Positions 48,581-56,421 of a stretch of DNA of 64,000 nucleotides are shown here, one piece after another. The notes under the pieces were generated by a model that did no database searches, was not told where the DNA came from, and saw only the letters and a program-made list of their open reading frames with translations. The position numbers were made by a program, and so were the translations under genes. The stretch lies in assembly GCF_030719295.1 (NCBI RefSeq), contig NZ_CP120997.1:3108001-3172000 (forward strand), read 5' to 3'. Source of the DNA: Streptomyces sp. Mut1 (GTDB taxonomy: Bacteria; Actinomycetota; Actinomycetes; Streptomycetales; Streptomycetaceae). The number at the start of each line of letters is the position of its first letter. Position 1 is the first letter of the stretch.

Positions 48581-48764
48581 ATCTCACACCGTAGAGGGGT
48601 TTGCGCGGAGGCATCCGCCAATTGGCGCGGTGTGTCGCACGATCCGGCTGATATCGCGGACTTTTTTTGTGATTGTTCAGATCAACAGTGGGTCTTTGCG
48701 TGTTCGTTAGCGGTCATGCTTCGCCTTGTACACGGACAGTGCCGATCCAATTCGAACATGTATT

Positions 48765-49379
48765 TCATTTTGCGCGATGCTCCGGCCGCTCCGGCCGGGT
48801 CCGGTGCCATCTGCGCAGCAGCCCGTCCGGCACCTCCTCCGCCGTGAGCGCGTAGATCAGGTGGTCCCGCCAGGCCCCGTCGATGTGCAGATATCGGGGA
48901 CGCAGCCCTTCCTCGCGAAATCCGAGTTTCTCCACGACGCGGCGGCTCGGCCCGTTCTCCGGGCGAATGCACACCTCGATCCGATGGAGTCCGACCGCGC
49001 GGAAACAGTGGTCGACGGCGAGAGCGACAGCCGTCGGCATCACTCCCCGCCCGGCCACCTCCTGGTCCACCCAGTAGCCGACGTGCCCCGAACACATCGA
49101 GCCCCAGGTGACCCCGGCCACGGTCAGCTGACCGACCAGACGGCCCCGGTACTCGATGGCGAACGGCAGCATCCGGCCCGCGTTGGCCTCGGCGCGCAGG
49201 TGGCGGACCATCTGGCGGTACGTGGGCCGCTGGGCGACCGGGCCGCCGGGGGCGGGCGGCGGAACCGTCGCCTCCCAGGGGCGCAGCCAGTCCCGGTTGC
49301 GGCGGTTGACCTCGCGCCACTCGCGCTGATCGCGCAGTTTGATGGGCCGGAGGGCGACATCGCCGTCCGCCAGGATCAC
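48765..49379 (-). CDS. RimJ/RimL-type GNAT acetyltransferase
   Basis: A 204-residue acetyltransferase of the ribosomal-protein N-acetyltransferase type. VALRPIKLRDQREWREVNRRNRDWLRPWE is typical at the N-terminus; VGYWVDQEVAGRGVMPTAVALAVDHCF is the acetyl-CoA loop; RIEVCIRPENGPSRRVVEKLGFREEGLRPRYLHIDGAWRDHLIYAL is the RimJ-like C-terminus. It may acetylate an N-terminal amine. The start is GTG at 49379, 17 bases after the moaB/mog stop, so it belongs to the molybdenum-cofactor operon by position. Confidence 0.9.
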   Translation of the reverse strand: MILADGDVALRPIKLRDQREWREVNRRNRDWLRPWEATVPPPAPGGPVAQRPTYRQMVRHLRAEANAGRMLPFAIEYRGRLVGQLTVAGVTWGSMCSGHVGYWVDQEVAGRGVMPTAVALAVDHCFRAVGLHRIEVCIRPENGPSRRVVEKLGFREEGLRPRYLHIDGAWRDHLIYALTAEEVPDGLLRRWHRTRPERPEHRAK

Positions 49380-49396
49380 CGGCCAGGTCGGGACGT

Positions 49397-49903
49397 TCAG
49401 CTCGGGCTCCCGGGTCGGGGGTGGTCGCCGCCGCGCAGCTGGTCGACGGCGTGCACCAGCAGCCTCTCCAGGACGGCGAGCCCGTCACGCACCCCGCCGG
49501 TCGAGCCGGGCAGGTTGACGATCAGGGTGCGCCCGGCGACGCCCGCGAGGCCCCGCGAGAGCGCGGCGGTGGGGACCTTGTCGCGGCCCTCGGCCCGGAT
49601 CGCCTCCGGGATGCCGGGGACCTCGTGGTCCAGGACCCGGCGGGTGGCCTCGGGGGTGCGGTCGGTGGGCGAGATGCCCGTACCCCCGGTGGTGACGATG
49701 ACGTCGTACGCGGCGGCCGCCCCGGCACGCAGCGCCCGCTCGACCGGGTCGCCGTCGGGCACGACCTCGGGGCCGTCGACCGTGAAGCCGAGCCCGGTCA
49801 GCGCCTCGGCGATCAGCGGTCCGCCCTTGTCGGCGTAGACCCCGGCGGACGCGCGGTTCGACGCGGTCACCACAAGGGCGCGGTACGGGGGCCCGGCGCT
49901 CAC
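49397..49903 (-). CDS. molybdopterin adenylyltransferase-type protein (MoaB/MogA)
   Basis: A 168-residue protein of the MogA/MoaB family: TTGGTGISPTDRTPEA is the molybdopterin-binding motif, and LVVTASNRASAGVYADKGGP and LIVNLPGS complete the fold. It adenylates molybdopterin before metal insertion by MoeA. It overlaps moaC by 4 bases. Whether MoaB or MogA is the better name cannot be decided from the motifs. Confidence 0.9.
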   Translation of the reverse strand: MSAGPPYRALVVTASNRASAGVYADKGGPLIAEALTGLGFTVDGPEVVPDGDPVERALRAGAAAAYDVIVTTGGTGISPTDRTPEATRRVLDHEVPGIPEAIRAEGRDKVPTAALSRGLAGVAGRTLIVNLPGSTGGVRDGLAVLERLLVHAVDQLRGGDHPRPGSPS

Positions 49904-50400
49904 GCGTCGGCTCCGGGCGGCGCGGTGCGGACGTAGTCGCCGGACTTGCCGCCCGACTTCGCCTCGACGCGGACGTCCGTGATGACCGCGGACTTGTCGA
50001 CGGCCTTGACCATGTCGACCACGGTGAGCGCGGCGACCGACACCGCGGTCAGTGCCTCCATCTCGACGCCCGTGCGGTCGGTGGTCTTCACCGTCGCGGT
50101 GATCTCCACGGCGTCGTCGGCCACGCTCAGCTCGACGCCCACACCGGAGACGGCCAGCGGGTGACAGAGGGGGATCAGGTCCGGGGTCCGCTTGGCGCCC
50201 ATGATCCCGGCGATCCGGGCGGTGGCGAGGGCGTCGCCCTTGGGGACCCCCTCGCCCCGGAGCAGTTCGACGACACGCGGCGACACGAGGACCCGGCCGC
50301 TGGCGCGGGCGACGCGCGCGGTGACGTCCTTCCCGGAGACGTCGACCATGCGGGCGGCCCCCGCCTCGTCGATGTGCGTCAGCCTGTTCTGCGTACTCAA
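49900..50400 (-). CDS. moaC: cyclic pyranopterin monophosphate synthase
   Basis: A 166-residue MoaC. AARMVDVSGKDVTARVARASG, the active-site PLCHPLAVSGV, TGVEMEALTAVSVAALTVVDMVKAVDK and the final KSGGKSGDY are diagnostic. It converts the MoaA product to cyclic pyranopterin monophosphate in molybdenum-cofactor synthesis. It is followed by moaB/mog with a 4-base overlap and lies 119 bases downstream of moeA; this gap has no gene. Confidence 0.95.
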   Translation of the reverse strand: MSTQNRLTHIDEAGAARMVDVSGKDVTARVARASGRVLVSPRVVELLRGEGVPKGDALATARIAGIMGAKRTPDLIPLCHPLAVSGVGVELSVADDAVEITATVKTTDRTGVEMEALTAVSVAALTVVDMVKAVDKSAVITDVRVEAKSGGKSGDYVRTAPPGADA

Positions 50401-50519
50401 CTCACTCCGCCTAGCGGTAGGGCGCCGATTCCCCGGTGCCGCACCGGGTGCGGGGCCGGGGCCCGGGGGGTGGCCCCCGAAGGCACAGCGGCAGATACCG
50501 TACCGCCACCGGCCCCGGG

Positions 50520-51830
50520 TCAGCGGAGCAGGACCACCTCGGTGTCGGTGCCGGGCTCGGCGGAGGTGACGTCCTCGGGCAGCACGATCAGCGCGTCCGC
50601 CTGGGCGAGTGCGGCGATCAGATGCGATCCAGAACCGCCGACGGGCGTGACGGTGCCGGCCTCGGCGTCGTAGCTCCCGCGCAGGAACTGGCGGCGGCCG
50701 GCCGGTGAGGCCAGGGCCTTGTCGGTGGCGAGCGTGGCCCTGGCCGTGGGGCGGTGGACCTCCGGCAGGCCCATCAGGGTGCGGATCGCGGGCCGCACGA
50801 ACAGCTCGAAGGACACATAGCTGGAGACCGGGTTGCCCGGCAGGGCGAGCAGCGGGGTGTGGTCGGGGCCGATGGAACCGAAGCCCTGCGGTTTGCCGGG
50901 CTGCATGGCGAGCTTGCGGAAGTCGACGCCGCCGCCCGGCTCGTCCTCGTCGCCCACCGAGGACAGGGCCTCCTTGACCACGTCGTACGCGCCGACGCTG
51001 ACGCCTCCCGTGGTGACGACCAGGTCGGCGCGGATCAGCTGGTCCTCGATCGTGGCGCGCAGCGTCTCGGCGTCGTCGGCGACGGCACCGACGCGGTAGG
51101 CGATGGCTCCGGCGTCCCGGGCGGCCGCGGTGAGGGCGAAGCTGTTGGAGTCGTAGATCTGGCCGCCGCTCAGCTCGCCGCCGGGCTGCACCAGTTCGCT
51201 GCCGGTCGACAGGACGACGACGCGCGGGCGCGGCCGCACCTTGATGGTGGAGCGGCCGATCGCGGCGAGGAGTCCGATCTGCGGCGGCCCGATCACCGTG
51301 CCCGCCTTGAGCGCCAGGTCGCCGGGGCGTACGTCGCTGCCCCTGGCCCGGACGTGGGCGCGGGCCTCGGCCGGGCGGTGGACGCGGACCTCACCGCCCG
51401 CGTCCTCGGGGGCGTCGCTGTGGGCGCGCATCGCGGCGGCGGGGCCCTCGCCCGTACCGCCGTCGGTCCACTCGACGGGGACGACGGCCTCGGCGCCCTC
51501 CGGGAGCGGGGCGCCGGTCATGATGCGGGCCGCCTCGCCGGGGCCGACGCGCCGGCCGGTGCCGAGGCCGTCGTCGCCGGCGGCGACATCGCCGATGACG
51601 GTGAGGACGGCGGGGAACTCCTCGGTCGCGCCCTCGACGTCGGCGACGCGCACCGCGTAACCGTCCATGGAGCTGTTGTCGAAGGGCGGCAGGGCGACCT
51701 CCACCACGACGTCCTCGACCAGGACGCAGCCCTGCGCCTCGGGCAGTTGCAGCTCGATGGGTTCGAGCGGCTTCACCGCGGCGAGGATGTCTTCCAGGTG
51801 CTCGTCCACCGACCAGATCGTGCTGCTCAA
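50520..51830 (-). CDS. moeA: molybdopterin molybdenumtransferase / gephyrin-like protein
   Basis: A 436-residue MoeA with SMDGYAVRVADV, RIMTGAPLPEGAEAVVPVE, TTGGVSVGAYDVVKEAL, MQPGKPQGFG and ALPGNPVSSYVSFELFVRP. The enzyme inserts molybdate into adenylated molybdopterin. In actinobacteria, gephyrin-like MoeA paralogues can act with SepX/GlpR in division, and sepX is four genes away. I chose TTG at 51830 because GAGGAG lies 10 bases upstream and SSTIWSVDEHLEDI is the usual beginning; a GTG 21 bases later is possible. It begins 4 bases after the galU stop. Confidence 0.92.
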   Translation of the reverse strand: MSSTIWSVDEHLEDILAAVKPLEPIELQLPEAQGCVLVEDVVVEVALPPFDNSSMDGYAVRVADVEGATEEFPAVLTVIGDVAAGDDGLGTGRRVGPGEAARIMTGAPLPEGAEAVVPVEWTDGGTGEGPAAAMRAHSDAPEDAGGEVRVHRPAEARAHVRARGSDVRPGDLALKAGTVIGPPQIGLLAAIGRSTIKVRPRPRVVVLSTGSELVQPGGELSGGQIYDSNSFALTAAARDAGAIAYRVGAVADDAETLRATIEDQLIRADLVVTTGGVSVGAYDVVKEALSSVGDEDEPGGGVDFRKLAMQPGKPQGFGSIGPDHTPLLALPGNPVSSYVSFELFVRPAIRTLMGLPEVHRPTARATLATDKALASPAGRRQFLRGSYDAEAGTVTPVGGSGSHLIAALAQADALIVLPEDVTSAEPGTDTEVVLLR

Positions 51831-51834
51831 CGTG

Positions 51835-52737
51835 CTACATCTCCTCGGTGACGTAACTGCGGAGCCAGCTGCGGAACTCCGGCCCCAGATCCTCACGTTC
51901 GCACGCGAGTCTGACAATGGCACGCAGATAGTCGCTGCGGTCGCCGGTGTCGTAGCGCCGGCCCTTGAAGACGACGCCGTGCACCGGGCCGCCGGCCTTC
52001 TCGTCCTCGGCCAGCAGTTGCAGTGCGTCGGTGAGCTGGATCTCGTCGCCCCGGCCCGGTTCGGTCTTCCGCAGTATGTCGAAGACGGCGGGGTCCAGGA
52101 CGTAGCGGCCGATGACGGCGAGGTTGCTGGGCGCCTCGGCGGGGTCCGGCTTCTCGACCAGGCCGGTGACGCGCACCACGTCCGCCTCGGCGGTGGTCTC
52201 CACGGCCGCGCAGCCGTACTGGTGGATCATCGCGGGCGGGACCTCCATGAGGGCGATGACGCTGCCGCCCTCGCGCTCCTGGACCTCGGTCATGCGGGAC
52301 AGCAGCGGGTCGCGCGGGTCGATCAGGTCGTCGCCGAGCAGCACCGCGAAGGGCTGGTCGCCGACGTGCGGCGCGGCGCACAGCACGGCGTGGCCGAGGC
52401 CGCGCGGGTCGCCCTGGCGGACGTAGTGCATGGTGGCGAGGTCGCTCGACTCGCGGACCTTGCGCAGCCGGTCGGCGTCGCCCTTGCGGGTCAGAGCGCC
52501 CTCCAGCTCGTAGTTCCGGTCGAAGTGGTCCTCCAGGGGCCGCTTGTTGCGACCGGTGATCATCAGGACGTCGTGCAGTCCGGCGGCCACCGCTTCCTCG
52601 ACGACGTACTGGATGGCAGGCTTGTCGACGACAGGCAGCATCTCCTTGGGAGTGGCCTTGGTGGCCGGCAGGAAGCGGGTCCCGAGGCCCGCCGCCGGGA
52701 TGACGGCCTTGCTGATCCTGGGGTTCGACTGGGTCAT
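51835..52737 (-). CDS. galU: UTP-glucose-1-phosphate uridylyltransferase
   Basis: A 300-residue GalU. KAVIPAAGLGTRFLPATKATPKEMLPVVDKPAIQ is the nucleotide-binding start, LLGDDLI contributes to metal binding, VTGLVEKPDPAEAPSNLAVIGRYVLDP and KGRRYDTGDRSDYL are conserved later. It makes UDP-glucose from UTP and glucose-1-phosphate for cell-wall glycans and trehalose. The start is ATG at 52737 in an 83-base divergent region shared with the cyclo-ligase gene. moeA starts just after its stop. Confidence 0.95.
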   Translation of the reverse strand: MTQSNPRISKAVIPAAGLGTRFLPATKATPKEMLPVVDKPAIQYVVEEAVAAGLHDVLMITGRNKRPLEDHFDRNYELEGALTRKGDADRLRKVRESSDLATMHYVRQGDPRGLGHAVLCAAPHVGDQPFAVLLGDDLIDPRDPLLSRMTEVQEREGGSVIALMEVPPAMIHQYGCAAVETTAEADVVRVTGLVEKPDPAEAPSNLAVIGRYVLDPAVFDILRKTEPGRGDEIQLTDALQLLAEDEKAGGPVHGVVFKGRRYDTGDRSDYLRAIVRLACEREDLGPEFRSWLRSYVTEEM

Positions 52738-52820
52738 GGCGTGAACCCTAACCGGCACACATGGGCGGAAGATGAGCCTCCGGTTAACTTTGTCCTCATA
52801 TAGCCGCGTACGAGAAGTCG

Positions 52821-53429
52821 ATGGGTGCCCCGTTGAACACCGAGATGTCCGCAAAGGCGCTCCTGCGGCGTGAACTGCTCGCCGCGCGCCGCCTCCTGAC
52901 GGATCAGGACGTCGAGCGGGCCGCCGCGGTTCTCGCCCGGCACGCGCTCGCCCTCCCGGAGATCGGCGGGGCCCGTACCGTCGCGGCGTACGTCTCGGTG
53001 GGGCGCGAGCCGGGCACCCGCGCGCTGCTGGACGCGCTGCGCACGCGGGGCGTACGGGTGCTGCTGCCGGTGCTGCTCGCGGACAACGACCTGGACTGGG
53101 CGCTGTACGAGGGGCCGGGCGGCCTCGCGAAGGCGGGCCGCGGACTGCTCGAACCCGTCGGTGAGCGGCTGGGCCCCGACGCCGTCCTGGACGCGGACGC
53201 GGTGCTGCTGCCCGGTCTCGCGGTGGACGCGCGCGGCATGCGCCTGGGCCGGGGCGGCGGCAGCTACGACCGGGTGCTGGCCCGCCTGACGGCCGCCGGG
53301 GCCACACCCGCGCTGGTCGTCCTGCTGTACGCGGACGAGGTGGCCGCCCGGGTCCCGGCCGAGCCGCACGACTTCCCCGTGAACGCGGTGGTGACACCCG
53401 AGGGCCCCCGGCGCTTCAGCGCGGGCTGA
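52821..53429 (+). CDS. 5-formyltetrahydrofolate cyclo-ligase
   Basis: A 202-residue cyclo-ligase. KALLRRELLAARRLL binds phosphate at the N-terminus; VAAYVSVGREPGT and the C-terminal GMRLGRGGGSYDRVLARL are the ATP/folate-binding signatures. It converts 5-formyl-THF to methenyl-THF in an ATP-dependent step. Two ATGs (52821, 52845) can start it; MSAKALLRREL from the second is closer to the usual beginning. A strong terminator overlaps the last codons. Confidence 0.92.
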   Translation: MGAPLNTEMSAKALLRRELLAARRLLTDQDVERAAAVLARHALALPEIGGARTVAAYVSVGREPGTRALLDALRTRGVRVLLPVLLADNDLDWALYEGPGGLAKAGRGLLEPVGERLGPDAVLDADAVLLPGLAVDARGMRLGRGGGSYDRVLARLTAAGATPALVVLLYADEVAARVPAEPHDFPVNAVVTPEGPRRFSAG

Positions 53430-53445
53430 AGCACCGGGGGCCCTC
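53400..53445. terminator. bidirectional terminator overlapping the cyclo-ligase stop codon
   Basis: GAGGGCCCCCGGCGCTTCAGC and GCTGAAGCACCGGGGGCCCTC pair over 21 bases with one mismatch and a 4-base loop. The stem includes the last ten codons and stop of the cyclo-ligase gene and ends 10 bases before the convergent acylase stop. Confidence 0.85.
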
Positions 53446-53455
53446 GTACAGGCGC

Positions 53456-56206
53456 TCACGGCTTGAGGGTCAGCGTGTCCTTCGTCGTCCCGGCCACGGC
53501 GTTCGTGCCGTAGGCCCAGGGCAGCAGTTCGCCGTTGACCCACTTGTCGGTCTGGTCGGTGTAGTGCGCGCTGAACGCGTGCCCGGAGGCGCCCGTGAGG
53601 TTGATCCAGCGGGACTTGTCCCAGTCGCCCACGTTGACGACCATCCGCATCGACGGCACCCAGACCACCTCGTAGCCGCCGGCCGCGTTCCAGCCGGTGG
53701 CGTCCACCGCTGCCTCGCCGCCGCCGAGGTTCCACGGGCCGCGGTTGAGGACCCGCTGGAGGAATCCGGGGCCTTCCGTGCCGAGCGTCTGGTTCTTCAG
53801 GGTCAGCTGGTGCAGCCGGCCCCAGTTCCAGGTGGTGATGTCCTTGCCGAGCTTGGCCGTCAGCTCCCAGCGCGCGTCCTCCATGGCGCGGCCGAACAGC
53901 TCGTCACGGGTCTCGGTCGCCTTGTCCTTGCGGCTCTTGGGCGACTTCCACCAGTCGCTCTCCGGCTTGTCCATGAGGTTCGCGACGACCTGGTACCAGC
54001 GGTCCCCGCCGTCCGGCTGCGCCGAGTCCGGGGAGCGCTGGCCGCACTCGCGCACGAGGCGGTCCTGCTCGTCCACCGGGCCCGAGCTGTTGGCGGGACG
54101 CACGTTCAGGCACTCGCCCTCGACGCGCATCTCCTTGGGCAGCTTGTCGCCGAAGGCCAGCTTCAGGATGTTGCGCCAGACGCCGTTGAAGTACGCGGCG
54201 GCGGCCGAGTCGGCCTCCTGGGTGTAGTCCCAGCCCTCCAGCAGCTTCTGCGCCTGACGGACGTCCTTGTCCGAGACATTGATCTTCAGCAGCTCGGGCA
54301 CCAGCAGCGCGGCGATCTCGCTGGTGTTGTCCATCTGCATCTTCTGCATGTCTTCGGTCGAGATCTTGCCGCCGCCCTTGATCTTCGACTGGACGAGGTC
54401 GTTGATCCGCTGGCTGCGGCTGCCGTAGCCCCAGTCCTTGGTGAGCAGGTAGGGGTACTTGTCCTCGTCGATCACGGCCTGGTTGGCGGTGACGATGTAG
54501 CCGCGCTTCGGGTTGTACTCGTAGGGCAGCTCGTCGAACGGGATCGGGTCCTTCTTCCAGCCGTAAGCCGAGGACCAGCCGGGGCTGGGCGTGGTGCCGT
54601 CGCCCTGCTCGCGGACCGGGATCTTACCCGGGGCCTGGTAGCCGATGTTGCCCTTGGTGTCGGCGTAGATGAGGTTCTGCGAGGGAACCTCGAAGTGCTG
54701 GGCGGCGGCCCGGAAGGTCGTGAAGTCCTTGGCGCGGTTGAGCTCGAAGACGGCGTCCATGGAGTGGCCCGGGTCCAGCGCGGTCCACCTCAGGGCGACC
54801 GCGTAACCGTCGGCGCGGTCCGGCGCGGAGTTGGTGACGGGGGCCTTCTGGCCGACCTTCTCCAGTTCGCCGCTGCGGTCGGAGACCAGCGGGCCGTTGT
54901 TGGTCTCGCGGACGGTGATGTGCCGGTCCTTGCCGCCGGCGACCTTGATGGTCTCCTCGCGGGTGGTGAACGGCTTCGTCCTGCCGTCGTACAGGTAGCC
55001 GTCGGCCGTGACCTTCTCCAGGAAGAGGTCGGTGACGTCGGCGCCGAGGTTGGTGAAGCCCCAGGCGATGTCCTGGTTGTGGCCGATGATCACACCGGGC
55101 ATGCCGGAGAAGGTGTACCCGGCCGTGTCGTACTTGCAGGTTTCGGAGACCGCGCGGCAGTGAAGGCCCATCTGGTACCAGAGCGAGGGCAGCATCGGCG
55201 CGAGGTGCGGGTCGTTGGCGAGCAGCGGCTTGTTGGTCGTCGTGTACTTGCCGGAGACGACCCAGGAGTTCGATCCGATGCCGGTGCCGTTGGGGCCGAG
55301 CAGCGCGGGGATCTCGTCCAGCGTGTCGGAGAGCGCGCCGAGCTGTGTGGTCAGGCCCTGGGTGGCGCCCTCCACGGTGGTCGCGCCGCTGCCGTCGGAG
55401 CCTGTGGCCTCGGGGTCGAACTTCCCGGTGACCGTGGAGATGGCGCCCTCGGTGACGATCGGCTCGTGCTTGTCGTACGGGTAGTCCGGGTACAGGTCCT
55501 TGATCTGCTTGCTGTCGAGCCGGCTCGTCATCAGCGAGCGGTCGATCTCGTCCTGCATGTTGCCGCGCAGGTCCCAGGCCATCGCCTTCAGCCAGGCGAC
55601 GGAGTCGACCGGGGTCCACTTCGACGGCTTGTAGTCGTTGGTGAAGCCGAGGGCGGCGTACTCGACGGAGATGTCCTTGCCGTCGCGCCCTTCGAGGTAG
55701 GAGTTCACGCCGTCCGCGTACGCCTGGAGGTTCTTCTTGGTCTCCGCGGACAGGACGGTGTCGTACTCCTCCTGCGCGACCTTGCGCCAGCCCAGCGTGC
55801 GCAGGAAGGAGTCCGTCTCGACCTGGCCGGAGCCGAACATCTCGGAGAGCCGGCCGGCCGTCAGGTGGCGGCGGACGTCCATCTCCCAGAAGCGGTCCTG
55901 CGCCTGGACGAAGCCCTGGGCGCGGAACAGGTCGGCGTCGGAGTCCGCGTAGATCTGCGGGATCCCGTAGCCGTCGCGCTTGACCTCGACGTTGCCGCCG
56001 AGACCGGCGAGCTGGATCGTTCCGCTGGTCTGCGGGTACGAGGCGCGCACGGTGGATACGGACCAGTACGTTCCGTAACCGATACCCGCGACGAGCGCCA
56101 GCACCAGGACGATCACGATCAGGCGGGCTCGTCGCCCCTTCTTCTTGCGCGACCCGCCACCGGCGGTACCGGTGGAGCCGGAAGAGGCGGTTGTTGTGGC
56201 GGGCAT
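53456..56206 (-). CDS. penicillin-acylase-family N-terminal-nucleophile hydrolase
   Basis: A 916-residue exported hydrolase starting at ATG 56206 after AAGGA. Residues 27-48 form an N-terminal membrane anchor (RLIVIVLVLALVAGIGYGTYW). An alpha-type chain follows (GGNVEVKRDGYGIPQIYADS, AQGFVQAQDRFWEMD). S312-N313 in GIGSNSW is the self-processing site whose Ser becomes the N-terminal nucleophile, followed by KPLLANDPHL. Substrates of such Streptomyces enzymes are usually N-acyl compounds (lactams, homoserine lactones, lipopeptides); the true one is unknown. It is monocistronic. Confidence 0.9.
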   Translation of the reverse strand: MPATTTASSGSTGTAGGGSRKKKGRRARLIVIVLVLALVAGIGYGTYWSVSTVRASYPQTSGTIQLAGLGGNVEVKRDGYGIPQIYADSDADLFRAQGFVQAQDRFWEMDVRRHLTAGRLSEMFGSGQVETDSFLRTLGWRKVAQEEYDTVLSAETKKNLQAYADGVNSYLEGRDGKDISVEYAALGFTNDYKPSKWTPVDSVAWLKAMAWDLRGNMQDEIDRSLMTSRLDSKQIKDLYPDYPYDKHEPIVTEGAISTVTGKFDPEATGSDGSGATTVEGATQGLTTQLGALSDTLDEIPALLGPNGTGIGSNSWVVSGKYTTTNKPLLANDPHLAPMLPSLWYQMGLHCRAVSETCKYDTAGYTFSGMPGVIIGHNQDIAWGFTNLGADVTDLFLEKVTADGYLYDGRTKPFTTREETIKVAGGKDRHITVRETNNGPLVSDRSGELEKVGQKAPVTNSAPDRADGYAVALRWTALDPGHSMDAVFELNRAKDFTTFRAAAQHFEVPSQNLIYADTKGNIGYQAPGKIPVREQGDGTTPSPGWSSAYGWKKDPIPFDELPYEYNPKRGYIVTANQAVIDEDKYPYLLTKDWGYGSRSQRINDLVQSKIKGGGKISTEDMQKMQMDNTSEIAALLVPELLKINVSDKDVRQAQKLLEGWDYTQEADSAAAAYFNGVWRNILKLAFGDKLPKEMRVEGECLNVRPANSSGPVDEQDRLVRECGQRSPDSAQPDGGDRWYQVVANLMDKPESDWWKSPKSRKDKATETRDELFGRAMEDARWELTAKLGKDITTWNWGRLHQLTLKNQTLGTEGPGFLQRVLNRGPWNLGGGEAAVDATGWNAAGGYEVVWVPSMRMVVNVGDWDKSRWINLTGASGHAFSAHYTDQTDKWVNGELLPWAYGTNAVAGTTKDTLTLKP

Positions 56207-56421
56207 CGCTGTCCTTCGAGGGCAGGGCGGTCCTGGGAGTGCTGGAGCAACCATAGGCGCAGCGCGTAAGCCACTCGGACGCGGTATCAGGATGGCTCGA
56301 ATTGCGTAGCGATCGTACGAATACTCGAACGCATCAAGAAAACGTTAAAGATTAGGTAAGGTAACGAAGTACTGGCCGCCGGAAGAGGATCCGGCAGGCG
56401 TACGCAGGGAAGGACCGGCCA

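Noticed and set aside
56356..56374. TTAGGTAAGGTAAC resembling half of an iron box before the antiporter gene
   Set aside because: Only the left half matches; the right half of the palindrome is absent and the gene has no iron connection.
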